Shown here: positions 8,664 through 17,949 of the stretch, piece by piece | Layout of the letters: each line of letters begins with the position of its first letter | Numbering within the stretch: the first letter of the stretch is position 1 | Assembly (NCBI GenBank): GCA_045543615.1 | Contig: JAZPXL010000007.1 | Span: 57,151 to 121,150 of the forward strand | DNA: 64,000 bases | Source of the DNA: CAG-390 sp045543615 | GTDB lineage: Bacteria; Bacillota; Clostridia; Oscillospirales; CAG-272 | Direction: 5' to 3' | Made by a program: the position numbers and the translations under genes | Notes under the pieces: generated by a model | What the model was told of the DNA's origin: nothing | Database searches by the model: none | Seen by the model: the letters and a program-made list of their open reading frames with translations, nothing else

Positions 8664-9278
8664 GTGATAAATTTTCTTAAAAATCATTCATACAGTGCCG
8701 TAAGGCTCTTCGTCACACAGATAGTTATTTCTGTGTTTGGACTGGCACTTGTTATTGCGACAGGTCAGAACAATACTCTGCAGATTATCGTCAGCTGTGC
8801 CGCAGTTGCTTTTTACCTATTCCTCATATACGCTGCGATGTGGGATATAGGCTCAAAGGATTGTGTCAACATTGAGACGGGTAAGATAGAAAGACGACCG
8901 CTTACAGGTCTGTTCATCTCGCTGTTTGCTAACATCCCCAATTTCATCCTCGCAATACTTATTACAATCGGAATGCTGTTTGCAGACGGTGGAGCTATCT
9001 CAAACCTTGGTGCAACAACAAGCTCGATAGCTCTCTGGGTTCAGGGAATGTATGTCGGACTTATGACAATCGACGTCGGTGGCGCACCTCTCAACTCTTA
9101 TTTCTGGATGTACTTTGTAATCATCATTCCTGCAGTAGCAGTTGCTACGCTTGCCTACTTCCTTGGAAGCCGTGGAATTCACGCAACACGAATTCTCATA
9201 GCAGATACTCCTGAGGAGGCAGAGATCAAGAGAGAGAAGAAGAAAGCAAGAAAAAAGAGACGTGACGAAGGAAATTAA
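8664..9278 (+). CDS. Predicted membrane protein, unknown function
   Basis: An in-frame ATG exists at 8574, but a good promoter (8580-8608) lies downstream of it. I chose GTG 8664, preceded by GAAAGGA at 8647-8653, giving 204 aa. Hydrophobic segments near residues 13-35, 42-62, 88-112 and 145-168 suggest four membrane spans. The C-terminus is a highly basic cytoplasmic tail (about 180-204; KREKKKARKKRR). I do not recognise the family. It leads a cluster with a HAD phosphatase and pheST, but nothing visible links it to translation. Confidence 0.7.
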   Translation: MINFLKNHSYSAVRLFVTQIVISVFGLALVIATGQNNTLQIIVSCAAVAFYLFLIYAAMWDIGSKDCVNIETGKIERRPLTGLFISLFANIPNFILAILITIGMLFADGGAISNLGATTSSIALWVQGMYVGLMTIDVGGAPLNSYFWMYFVIIIPAVAVATLAYFLGSRGIHATRILIADTPEEAEIKREKKKARKKRRDEGN

Positions 9279-9288
9279 GTGTGAAGAA

Positions 9289-9906
9289 ATGTCTTATGAA
9301 CATCTGATCTACGATTTTGACGGTACGATATCTGATACATACCCCTGCTTTACAAAGGCTTTGCTTCGCTTACTTGCAGACTTTTCGCTTGAGGACACAT
9401 ATGAGGGAGCTTATAAAAAGCTCAAGGTATCCGTTGGCTACGCTCTCTCAAGATACGATTTGCCTGTTTCGATGAAGGAGGCTGATGAGATTTTCACTCG
9501 CTATCACCACGAGCTTGTGCACACTCTTCAGATGCCGTTTTCCGAGGCAGAGGAAATATTGCGATATGCAATAGAGAGAGGAAAGAAGAATTATCTTTAT
9601 ACCCATTCCGGCAAGATTGCAACAAGCTTGCTACAAAAATGGGGACTATATGATTATTTTGATTACATAATTGATGCAACGCAGGGCTTCCCACTAAAGC
9701 CTGCACCCGATGCGCTCAACCATCTCTGCAAAATCCGTTCAATAGATCCGAGTACGGCACTTATGATTGGCGACAGAGACATAGATACCGATTGTGGACG
9801 AGCTGCCGGTATGAGTGGATGCTTGTTTGACACAGAGCATTATTATGACGAATGTGTATGCGAACATCGCATAGATAATTTACTTCAGTTAAAAACAATA
9901 ATCTAA
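9289..9906 (+). CDS. HAD-superfamily hydrolase, phosphoglycolate phosphatase-like
   Basis: 205 aa from ATG 9289. A GTG at 9262, overlapping the previous gene, is an alternative start adding 9 residues. HAD motif I is DFDGTISDT, which starts 8 residues in, with a helical cap domain after it. Motif II is the Thr/Ser region YTHSG, and motif IV is MIGDRDIDTDCGRAAG. This layout is that of Gph/PGP-like class I HAD phosphatases acting on small phosphoesters; the substrate is not predictable. Its position 26 bp before pheS suggests co-transcription. Confidence 0.82.
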   Translation: MSYEHLIYDFDGTISDTYPCFTKALLRLLADFSLEDTYEGAYKKLKVSVGYALSRYDLPVSMKEADEIFTRYHHELVHTLQMPFSEAEEILRYAIERGKKNYLYTHSGKIATSLLQKWGLYDYFDYIIDATQGFPLKPAPDALNHLCKIRSIDPSTALMIGDRDIDTDCGRAAGMSGCLFDTEHYYDECVCEHRIDNLLQLKTII

Positions 9907-9932
9907 TATATATTCGAGAAAGGACGACTACT

Positions 9933-10985
9933 ATGTCAGAAAAGATCACAGCGTTAAAAAGTGAATTTTTCGCAAGACTTGAGGCTGCAAGTACAATTGC
10001 AGCACTCGAAGAGCTTCGTGTTGAGTATCTCGGTAAAAAAGGAAGCGTGACCGAGCTGCTTAAGGCGATGAAGGGCCTTGGCCCTGAGGAAAAGAAGGAG
10101 TTTGGCCAGCTTGTCAACATCCTTAAAACAGAGCTTACAGAGGCAATCGCTGCCAAGGCTGAGGTTCTCAAGAGAGAAGAGATCGAACGTGAGGTGGCTT
10201 CTATGCCCGAGTTCGATGTTTCAATGCCTGCAGTTCTTGATAGAGGCTCATTCCACCCCATCACACTCGTACAGCGTGAATGCGAAGCAATTTTCCGTTC
10301 AATGGGCTTTACGGTCGAGGATTACTCCGAGATTGTAAGTGACTATGAATGCTTTGAGTCTCTCAATATACCCAAACACCATCCCGCACGCGATATGCAG
10401 GATACCTATTATCTTACAAACGGTCAGCTTCTAAAGTCCCAGACCTCTGCGGCTCAGAATGCAATTTATCACAAGTACAGAAAGGCACTCATCGAGGACG
10501 GAGTTCCGATCAAGGCAATATTCCCCGGCAGATGCTTCCGTAACGAAGCAACCGATGCTTGCCACGAAAATACATTCTTCCAGATGGAAGGCGTTATGGT
10601 TGATAAGAATATCTCCATTTCAAACCTTATCTTCTTTATGAAGACAATGCTCTCCGAGGTATTCCGGAAGGACATCAATGTTCGTCTTCGCCCCGGCTTC
10701 TTCCCGTTTGTAGAACCCGGCTTTGAGCTTGACATCAGTTGTCTTATATGTGGTGGTGAGGGTTGTCCCTCCTGCAAGCACAGTGGCTGGCTTGAGCTTT
10801 GTCCCTGTGGTATGATTCACCCCGAGGTACTTCGTGCAGGTGGTATTGATCCCGACGAATATACAGGCTTTGCGTTCGGTCTTGGTATGACAAGACTTGC
10901 TATGATGAAGTACGGTGTAAAGGATATCCGTGACCTCAATAGTGGCAGCCTGCGCACACTTTCTCAGTTCAGAGAAGATAAATAA
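9933..10985 (+). CDS. pheS: Phenylalanine--tRNA ligase, alpha subunit
   Basis: 350 aa, normal for bacterial PheS. N-terminal coiled-coil tRNA-binding arm (1-85), then a class II catalytic core with motif 2 region FPGRCFRNEATDACHENTFFQMEG and motif 3 GFAFGLGMTRLAMMKYG. A CxxCxxxGCxxC-like cysteine cluster (SCLICGGEGCPSCKHSGW) sits in the loop where many PheS proteins have few cysteines. RBS AGAAAGGACG. Forms the alpha2beta2 enzyme with pheT 20 bp downstream. No T-box is seen upstream; expression appears to depend on the promoter at 8580. Confidence 0.97.
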   Translation: MSEKITALKSEFFARLEAASTIAALEELRVEYLGKKGSVTELLKAMKGLGPEEKKEFGQLVNILKTELTEAIAAKAEVLKREEIEREVASMPEFDVSMPAVLDRGSFHPITLVQRECEAIFRSMGFTVEDYSEIVSDYECFESLNIPKHHPARDMQDTYYLTNGQLLKSQTSAAQNAIYHKYRKALIEDGVPIKAIFPGRCFRNEATDACHENTFFQMEGVMVDKNISISNLIFFMKTMLSEVFRKDINVRLRPGFFPFVEPGFELDISCLICGGEGCPSCKHSGWLELCPCGMIHPEVLRAGGIDPDEYTGFAFGLGMTRLAMMKYGVKDIRDLNSGSLRTLSQFREDK

Positions 10986-11005
10986 AGAAAGGAAGGCTTA
11001 CGAAA

Positions 11006-13369
11006 ATGTTTTTATCTATGAATTGGATCGGCGATTTTGTTGATCTTTCGGGTCTTGACAAGCTTTCCCTTATCCATCGTTTCTCACTCTCAACAGCTGA
11101 GGTTGAAAACGAGATATTTATGAAGGGTAGCGACATAAACGGTATAGTTGTTGCAGAAATCAAATCGGTAGAGGAGCATCCCTCCTCCAGAAAACTCCAT
11201 CTTCTCAAGGTTGATATTGGTGAGGATGAGCTTGTTGACGTTGTCTGCGGCGCACCCAATGTTTTTGTAGGTGCAAAAGTGCCTTTTGCAAAGCTTGGCG
11301 CAACTCTGGGCGAGATTACCATAGCTCCCCGCCAGCTTGCAGGCTTTACCTCCAATGGTATGTGCTGTTCTGAAAAGGAGATCGGTATCAGCGACAACAA
11401 TGACGGACTTATGATTCTTGATCCCTCCATCCCGAACGGAACTGATATCAAGACAATATTCGACATTGATGATATCGTGTTTGAGGTTGACAATAAGTCG
11501 CTTACAAACCGTCCTGACCTTTGGGGACATTATGGCATCGCTCGTGAGTTTGCAGCCCTTACCGGCAGACCTCTGAAGCCCCTTGATGTTGCAGACCTTG
11601 ACGAGTTTTCCTCACTTCCTGCTGTCGATATGAAGATTGAGGACAAGCTCTGCCAGCGTTATTCCTGCCTCCAGGTAGAGAATATCAAGCGAACTGTAAG
11701 CCCTGTTAATATGAGAATTCGTCTCTATTATTGTGGCCTTCGTGCAATTAACTTCCTTGCTGATATAACAAACTACATTATGCTTGAGATGGGTCAGCCG
11801 ATGCACGCATTCGACTCCCGTAAGGTAGAAAAGCTTCGTATTAAGAGATTTGATAAGCCCTTTGTGTTTAAAACTCTTGATGGCGTTGATAGGAACATCG
11901 ACGAAGATATGCTTATGATCTGCAACGGTGATATTCCCGTATGTATTGCAGGCGTTATGGGTGGTCTTGACTCCGAAATCGTTGAGAGCACAACAAAGCT
12001 GACACTTGAGTGCGCAACCTTTGACGCTGTCTCCGTTCGCAAAACAACTGTTCGTCTTGCTCACAGAACCGATGCATCGGTAAGATATGAGAAATGCCTT
12101 GACCCTGAGATGACAACAACAGCTATTGCAAGATTTGTAAAGCTTATGCGTGACGCAGATCCCGAGGTTGTGGTCGTTTCTTCGCTCACAGACGAGTACG
12201 CATATAAGTATCCGGAGATTACATTCTCATTTGATAAGGCTTTTGTTGACAGATACACAGGTATCGACATTCCGAGTACCCAGATAGTTGATACACTTTC
12301 GGCACTTGGCTTTGGTATCTCACTTGCAGATGATACATTTACTGTTACAGTTCCGTCTTGGAGAGCTACCAAGGACGTAACAATGAAAGCTGACATCATC
12401 GAGGAGATTACAAGAATTTACGGTTACGATAACTTCGATATCCATACTGCAAACGCACCCCTTTATCCAATTCGTGTTGCTGCAGAGAAGAGCGTCGAAG
12501 AGCAGATCAAGGATCTCCTTGTAAAGCGTTTCTCACTCCACGAGCTTCACTCTTACATCTGGACATACAATGATGAATATGAGGCACTCGGAATCGAGGT
12601 TGAGGACAATATCAAGCTTGTAAATGCTACAAACCCCAATATCGAAACAATTCGTCGTTCCATAGTTCCCACACAGCTCTGTCAGGTTAAGTACAACACG
12701 ACGTTTGCGTCCGAGTTCGGTGTGTTTGAAATTGGTAGAGTGGTTGACGGCGTGAACGCAGAGACAGGACTTTGCAACGAACAGAAGAAGCTTGCGATCA
12801 CACTCTATTCAAAGAACAAGAGCGTAGAGGAGCTCTACTTAGAGCTTTGTGGCATCGTTGCAGTTATGGCAGACGATATTAAGCATCTTCCCGTTCTCTT
12901 TGCTAAGAAGGAAGCTACTCACTCCTACGAGCATCCTCGCAACCTCAACTCAATTGTTTGTGGTGGCACGCAGATCGGTGAGATTGGCGTAGTTTATCCC
13001 ACAGTATCAAAGAAGATTGACAAGAAGGCTGCCATCGTCTTTGCAGAGATAGATGTTGTAACATTCGCAGAGCTTAAGAAGAGTGCTCTCGTTTATGATG
13101 AGCCCTCAAAGTATCCTGAAATGGATATCGACCTTACTTTCATTTGCGATACCTACGCACCCATAGGTGCAGCCGTTGCAGAAAACGGCGGCGCACTTGT
13201 AAAGGGTATCCGTGTTGTTGATACCTATAAGGATGAATCCGGCAAGTCGATTACTGTTCGTATAACATTTGCAGATAAGACCAGAACTCTCACAAGAGAT
13301 GAGGTTATGGCTATCGCAGAGCGTGTTATTGCTGCACTTGCAACACAGGGCATAGCTCTTAAGGGCTAA
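11006..13369 (+). CDS. pheT: Phenylalanine--tRNA ligase, beta subunit
   Basis: 787 aa, full length. Domains in order: N-terminal EMAP-like tRNA-binding domain (about 40-150; VEEHPSSRKLHLLKVDIG, VVCGAPNV), B3/B4 editing domain (about 210-390; GVMGG), B5 (about 400-470), the inactive class II-like core, and a C-terminal anticodon-binding FDX-ACB domain (about 690-785; YDEPSKYPEMDIDLTF). It ends 12 bp before a strong hairpin shared with gdhA. PheT supplies editing of mischarged Tyr-tRNA(Phe) and anticodon contacts. Confidence 0.97.
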   Translation: MFLSMNWIGDFVDLSGLDKLSLIHRFSLSTAEVENEIFMKGSDINGIVVAEIKSVEEHPSSRKLHLLKVDIGEDELVDVVCGAPNVFVGAKVPFAKLGATLGEITIAPRQLAGFTSNGMCCSEKEIGISDNNDGLMILDPSIPNGTDIKTIFDIDDIVFEVDNKSLTNRPDLWGHYGIAREFAALTGRPLKPLDVADLDEFSSLPAVDMKIEDKLCQRYSCLQVENIKRTVSPVNMRIRLYYCGLRAINFLADITNYIMLEMGQPMHAFDSRKVEKLRIKRFDKPFVFKTLDGVDRNIDEDMLMICNGDIPVCIAGVMGGLDSEIVESTTKLTLECATFDAVSVRKTTVRLAHRTDASVRYEKCLDPEMTTTAIARFVKLMRDADPEVVVVSSLTDEYAYKYPEITFSFDKAFVDRYTGIDIPSTQIVDTLSALGFGISLADDTFTVTVPSWRATKDVTMKADIIEEITRIYGYDNFDIHTANAPLYPIRVAAEKSVEEQIKDLLVKRFSLHELHSYIWTYNDEYEALGIEVEDNIKLVNATNPNIETIRRSIVPTQLCQVKYNTTFASEFGVFEIGRVVDGVNAETGLCNEQKKLAITLYSKNKSVEELYLELCGIVAVMADDIKHLPVLFAKKEATHSYEHPRNLNSIVCGGTQIGEIGVVYPTVSKKIDKKAAIVFAEIDVVTFAELKKSALVYDEPSKYPEMDIDLTFICDTYAPIGAAVAENGGALVKGIRVVDTYKDESGKSITVRITFADKTRTLTRDEVMAIAERVIAALATQGIALKG

Positions 13370-13381
13370 ACACTAAGAATA

Positions 13382-13419
13382 AAGAAACATCCCGAAGCGA
13401 AAGCTTCGGGATGTTTCTT
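13382..13419. terminator. Bidirectional hairpin terminator
   Basis: Perfect 17-bp stem (13382-13398 and 13403-13419) with a stable GAAA tetraloop. It is shared by pheT and gdhA. Confidence 0.88.
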
Positions 13420-13434
13420 GTATATAGTAGATAA

Positions 13435-14781
13435 TCAGCAAATACCCTGCCAGAGCATAGCATCAGCAACCTTTGTAAAGCCTGCGATGTTAGCACCGAT
13501 AACAAGATCGCCCTTGTGACCATAGGTCTCAGCTGCAATGGATGCGTTTTTGTAGATGTTAGCCATAATTCCACTAAGCTTTGCATCGACCTCGTCAAAG
13601 CTCCAAGAGTAGCGCATCGAGTTCTGAGACATCTCAAGACCACTTGTAGCAACGCCACCTGCATTGGATGCCTTGCCGGGAGCGAAGAGGATACCCTTAG
13701 CCTTGAATACCTCAAGAGCCTCGGGAGTTGTGGGCATATTTGCACCCTCTGCAACGAGGAAGCAACCGTTGTTAGCGAGAGCGATAGCACCCTCAACAGG
13801 AAGCTCGTTCTGAGTTGCGCAGGGAAGAGCAATATCGCACTTGACAGTCCAGATATCTCTGCAGTTAGGAATGAATGTAGCATCCTTGCAGGTCTCAACA
13901 TATTCACTTATGCGACCACGGCGGACTTCCTTGATCTGCTTGAGAACATCAAGGTTGATGCCGTTTGCATCGTAAACATAACCCGAGGAGTCACTCATAG
14001 CCACTACCTTTGCACCAAGAGTTGTTGCCTTCTGTGCAGCATAGAATGCAACATTACCCGAACCGGAGATAACAACAGTCTTACCCTCAAAGGATGTGCC
14101 GATGGAAGCGAGCATTTCGTTCACAAAGTAGCAAAGACCAAAGCCTGTTGCCTGAGTTCTTGCAAGAGAACCGCCTGAGGGGATAGCCTTACCCGTGAGA
14201 ACACCTGTAAACTCGTTTGTCAGCTTTTTATATTGACCGAACATATATCCGATCTCGCGCGAGCCTGTTCCGATGTCACCTGCAGGAACGTCGGTATCAG
14301 CACCGATGTGACGGTAGAGCTCATTCATAAAGGACTGGCAGAATCTCATAACCTCCCCATCACTCTTGCCCTTGGGATCGAAATCAGAGCCACCCTTGCC
14401 GCCACCCATAGGAAGACCGGTTAGAGAGTTTTTGAAGATCTGTTCAAAGCCGAGGAACTTGATGATGGAAGCGTTTACGCTGGGATGGAGACGGATGCCG
14501 CCCTTGTAAGGGCCAATAGCAGAGTTGAACTGGCAACGGAAACCACGGTTAACGTGAACCTCGCCATTGTCATCAACCCACGGAATACGGAAAGTGATCA
14601 TACGCTCAGGCTCAACGATGCGAGGAATAATACCTGCCTCAACATAGTCGGGGCGAGCAGCGATAACAGGCTCAAGAGACATAAGAACTTCACGAACTGC
14701 CTGATGGAATTCCTTCTCGCCGGGGTTTCTTGCTTCAACCTCTGCAAAAATATTTGCAAGATAATCGGGTGTGTATTTCAT
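13435..14781 (-). CDS. gdhA: NADP-type glutamate dehydrogenase
   Basis: 448 aa from ATG 14781, which has AAAGGAGT 5-12 nt upstream. A longer frame to 14874 runs through the promoter and is rejected. This is the hexameric 50-kDa GDH type: glutamate-binding PMGGGKGGSDFDPKGKSDGE with the catalytic Lys, PAGDIGTGSREIGYMFGQY, and the Rossmann motif GSGNVAFYAA of the nucleotide domain. It interconverts 2-oxoglutarate plus ammonium and glutamate. NADP preference is inferred from overall similarity to the assimilatory clade. It is driven by a consensus-perfect promoter, so strong constitutive expression is expected. Confidence 0.96.
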   Translation of the reverse strand: MKYTPDYLANIFAEVEARNPGEKEFHQAVREVLMSLEPVIAARPDYVEAGIIPRIVEPERMITFRIPWVDDNGEVHVNRGFRCQFNSAIGPYKGGIRLHPSVNASIIKFLGFEQIFKNSLTGLPMGGGKGGSDFDPKGKSDGEVMRFCQSFMNELYRHIGADTDVPAGDIGTGSREIGYMFGQYKKLTNEFTGVLTGKAIPSGGSLARTQATGFGLCYFVNEMLASIGTSFEGKTVVISGSGNVAFYAAQKATTLGAKVVAMSDSSGYVYDANGINLDVLKQIKEVRRGRISEYVETCKDATFIPNCRDIWTVKCDIALPCATQNELPVEGAIALANNGCFLVAEGANMPTTPEALEVFKAKGILFAPGKASNAGGVATSGLEMSQNSMRYSWSFDEVDAKLSGIMANIYKNASIAAETYGHKGDLVIGANIAGFTKVADAMLWQGIC

Positions 14782-14845
14782 TTCAAACTCCTTTTCTTGA
14801 AAAATGCAGTTGATAGTAACATTATTACTATTAATTAATATGAAA

Positions 14846-14874
14846 ATTATAGCACGCCCAAGAAAACATGTCAA
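14846..14874 (-). promoter_or_regulatory. Consensus SigA promoter of gdhA
   Basis: Minus-strand TTGACA (14869-14874), exactly 17 bp, TATAAT (14846-14851) with an upstream TGC extension. Both hexamers match consensus fully. Confidence 0.85.
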
Positions 14875-14910
14875 GAGAAAATGAAAATAATTTTCGCGCG
14901 TCTCGCATTT

Positions 14911-17364
14911 TTATTCAGATGTCACAGGTAGAAAAACGACTTCCCCGCTCCTATCATCAATGTCGCACAACAGCCTGCCTGACAACTCGCCTTTGCTATC
15001 AACGATCATTTGTGAAAGTGGCGTTTCAACCATCTGTCCGATGTGTCGACGAAGATTTCTTGCTCCCGTATTATCCGTGCAGGACATTCGGCAAAGCGTT
15101 TTTATCAGGGGGTCGCTAAAGGAAAGAGATATTCCATTTTGCAGAGCGCGAAAAGCGAGGGCGTCAAGGTGTTTTTTGCAGATGATTTCAAGGCTTTCGA
15201 AGGAGAGAGGGGAGAAATAGATACAATCGTCAATACGGTCGAGAAATTCAGGACGAAATGTTTCTTCAAGCGCACGCCTCACCCTTGCCATTTCTTTCTC
15301 CTGTTCATCAGATATTTCACTAACAAAACCGAGAGAAGAGCCTTTTTTGTGCACTGCACCCACATTTGAGGTCATAATCAAAACCGTGTTTTTGAAGCTG
15401 ACGGCTCTCCCCTCGGAATCACTAAGCACTCCGTCCTCAAGAACACTCAAGAGAAGATTGTAAATATCGGGGTGTGCTTTTTCTATCTCATCAAGCAAAA
15501 TTACAGAATACGGATGCCTCCGAACACGTTCTGTAAGCTGTCCGCCTTCACCATACCCGACATAACCGGGAGGTGAGCCTATGAGACGGGAAACGCTGTG
15601 CTTTTCCATATATTCGGACATATCAAGCCGTATGAGGAATTTTGTGCTACCAAAAAGCTCCTCTGCAAGTACCCTGCAGGTTTCAGTTTTGCCAACACCA
15701 CTTCTGCCAATGAACAGAAAAGAACCGATAGGTCCGCTCTCGCGCTTGATGCCTGTGCGAGCGCGAATTATGCAATCTGCTAATGCACGGCACGCCCTCT
15801 CCTGACCAATCACACGATAGGTGAGCCTCTCGTAAAGCGAGGCGAGCTTTTGACTTTCGTCAGCATTTATGCTTGATACAGGTATGCCCGTCGATGCTGT
15901 TAAAACTAAGGCGATATCAAGTGCAGTAAGCACAGGCTGCTCGTCTTTGCTATCAGTTGTTTCTCTCAGCCGTTCACACTTCTCTCGCAACTGCTTTTCC
16001 TCGTCACGCAGGGATGCGGCAAGCTCATAGTTCTGTGTTGTTATAGCAAGCTCTTTTTCGTGAGAAACTGACTTGAGCCTACCCTCAAGACTGCGCATTT
16101 CTTCAGGAGGTGAATGAAACTCGGCAGAAAGACCACTCGCTGCTTCGTCAAGAAGATCGATTGCCTTGTCTGGCAGAAACCTGTCATTAATATATCGAAC
16201 AGAGAGTGCAACTGCCGCCTCTATCGCCTCATCTGAGATCTTCAGCCGATGATGCGCTTCGTAACGCTTGCGAAGAGAGCGCAGAATTGAAATAGTAATC
16301 TCTGCGCTCGGTTCTGTGAGAACAACGGGCTGAAAACGTCTTTCAAGAGCGGCATCTTTTTCAATATACCTGTGGTACTCCGTGTGAGTGGTGGCCCCGA
16401 TAATCTGCATCTCTCCTCGTGCAAGCGCAGGCTTGATGATGTTAGCGGCATCAATAGCACCTTCTGCAGCACCGGCTCCGACTATCGTGTGTAATTCATC
16501 AATAAACAAAATAATGTTCTCGTTCTTTTTCACTTCGTCCATCACGGCTTTGAGTCTGTCCTCAAATTCGCCACGGTATTTTGCGCCTGCTATCATACTC
16601 GGCAGATCAAGCGTAACTATTCGTTTGTTCTCAAGTCTATCAGGAACATTTCCCTCAAATATGCGCACAGCAAGACCTTCAACAACTGCTGTTTTTCCAA
16701 CACCCGGCTCACCGATAAGACAGGGATTATTCTTTTGTCGACGGCAGAGAATACGGATGACTCTCTCAGTTTCACTATCCCTGCCAACAATCGTATCAAT
16801 TTCACCACGCTCTGCCATTGCGCTCAGATCTCGTCCGTATTTGGCGATATTGGGGACATTACCAAGAGAGCTTGATGGCGAGAGCGAACGGGATGAGCTT
16901 GTAAGAGAAGAAAAATCCCTGAGAGTTTCAAGAAAAGACGAGATGTCTTGACGAATATCTGTTACTCGAACACCTATCTCTTCAAGAATTCTGACAGCTA
17001 CACAATTTCCCTCTTCGAGAATAGCAAGTAACAGGTGTTCGGTTCCGATATAACCGTGAGTGTACCTGGAAGAAATTAAAGCTGATTCTTCGATGATTTT
17101 CTTTGTCCGTGGTGTCATATCTGACGGCAAAAGAACGGTCGGCTCTCCCACTCCTGCAAGCTCACAGATGCGTTTTTTGACTATCTCTTTGTCGCATCCA
17201 CGAGCATATAAAAGCTTTGAGGCAACAGAGTCGCTTACAAATAAAAGACCGAGCAGAAGATGTTCTGAGCCGATATATGAATGTCCAAGTTCTTTGGCAG
17301 TGCTGAGTGCGCTGTTAAGTGCGCTTTGTGCCATTTGCGTAAAATTGCTTTTCATATCCACCAT
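14911..17364 (-). CDS. clpC: Clp protease ATP-binding subunit ClpC
   Basis: 817 aa class I Hsp100. Two Clp-N repeats (about 5-150; SYIGSEHLLLGLL and HGYIGTEHLLLAIL), AAA-1 with Walker A GEPGVGKTAV and Walker B IILFIDELHT, and a UVR-like coiled-coil middle (about 420-455). AAA-2 has Walker A GRSGVGKTET and Walker B VILLDEIEKAHPDI, and the D2-small domain ends in NTGARNLRRHIG. It unfolds substrates for ClpP. The usual Firmicutes partners ctsR, mcsA and mcsB are not adjacent; instead the gene follows a spore-type operon by 52 bp. An ATG/GTG choice within MVDMKS leaves the exact start open by three residues. Confidence 0.95.
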   Translation of the reverse strand: MVDMKSNFTQMAQSALNSALSTAKELGHSYIGSEHLLLGLLFVSDSVASKLLYARGCDKEIVKKRICELAGVGEPTVLLPSDMTPRTKKIIEESALISSRYTHGYIGTEHLLLAILEEGNCVAVRILEEIGVRVTDIRQDISSFLETLRDFSSLTSSSRSLSPSSSLGNVPNIAKYGRDLSAMAERGEIDTIVGRDSETERVIRILCRRQKNNPCLIGEPGVGKTAVVEGLAVRIFEGNVPDRLENKRIVTLDLPSMIAGAKYRGEFEDRLKAVMDEVKKNENIILFIDELHTIVGAGAAEGAIDAANIIKPALARGEMQIIGATTHTEYHRYIEKDAALERRFQPVVLTEPSAEITISILRSLRKRYEAHHRLKISDEAIEAAVALSVRYINDRFLPDKAIDLLDEAASGLSAEFHSPPEEMRSLEGRLKSVSHEKELAITTQNYELAASLRDEEKQLREKCERLRETTDSKDEQPVLTALDIALVLTASTGIPVSSINADESQKLASLYERLTYRVIGQERACRALADCIIRARTGIKRESGPIGSFLFIGRSGVGKTETCRVLAEELFGSTKFLIRLDMSEYMEKHSVSRLIGSPPGYVGYGEGGQLTERVRRHPYSVILLDEIEKAHPDIYNLLLSVLEDGVLSDSEGRAVSFKNTVLIMTSNVGAVHKKGSSLGFVSEISDEQEKEMARVRRALEETFRPEFLDRIDDCIYFSPLSFESLEIICKKHLDALAFRALQNGISLSFSDPLIKTLCRMSCTDNTGARNLRRHIGQMVETPLSQMIVDSKGELSGRLLCDIDDRSGEVVFLPVTSE

Positions 17365-17416
17365 TCCAATTTAGAATTATATATTATTCTATAACAGAAT
17401 GGCGTGATATTATTCG

Positions 17417-17941
17417 TTATTCATAGAGATGGAGAGAATCAAAAACACGCACTAGCGCATTCCAGGTCAGCTTATCTGTGACTCCTGTGACAGGTAACAG
17501 ATACCTCTCCTGAAACCGCCGTACAGCCTCCGTGGTTTCCTTACCGTATCTTCCTGTTATCTCAACCTCTTCTAAGGGAAAAAGAATACTGAGCTTGCCA
17601 AGAATATACTGAAGAACTGATACTGTAAAGTTCTCGTCACCCTCGTAAAGCTTATACCCCACAGGATCTGTCGGGAAAATGTCGGGCCTTAGTGGAGGTG
17701 AGTTTTCTTCAAGAGATAACAAATAATCCTCATAAAGTGCCTCCCAGGTCTCAAGGTCGGCAACCCCACTTACCTCAAGCCCTCGCTTGCGCTGATAGGC
17801 TCGTATTGCATCGGTTGTGTCATCTCCCTTTATGCCATCAATGGGAACTGTGGGTATGTCCGAATCAAAATATGATAGCTGTCGCAGATATTTCTGCAGA
17901 TTGCGACGAGCCTCCCTCTCATTTCTGTTGTTAGTCGCCAT
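17417..17941 (-). CDS. Peptidoglycan-binding domain protein
   Basis: 174 aa. Two PG_binding_1-type three-helix modules are visible, about 10-70 (LQKYLRQLSYFD, VPIDGIKGDDTTDAIRAYQ) and about 105-168 (YGKETTEAVRRFQERYLLP, VTGVTDKLTWNALVRVFD). There is no signal peptide or catalytic domain. The last gene of a three-gene operon: it lies 8 bp after the larger SpoIID-like protein and repeats the same module. Such genes occur in Clostridia as spore-coat or cortex-associated proteins. The role is inferred from the operon. Confidence 0.8.
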   Translation of the reverse strand: MATNNRNEREARRNLQKYLRQLSYFDSDIPTVPIDGIKGDDTTDAIRAYQRKRGLEVSGVADLETWEALYEDYLLSLEENSPPLRPDIFPTDPVGYKLYEGDENFTVSVLQYILGKLSILFPLEEVEITGRYGKETTEAVRRFQERYLLPVTGVTDKLTWNALVRVFDSLHLYE

Positions 17942-17949
17942 AACTCCTC

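Noticed and set aside
13516..14178. 220-codon plus-strand frame
   Set aside because: Antisense to gdhA, no RBS, no family pattern.
14782..14874. N-terminal extension of gdhA
   Set aside because: It covers the consensus promoter 14846-14874; the ATG at 14781 has a strong RBS.
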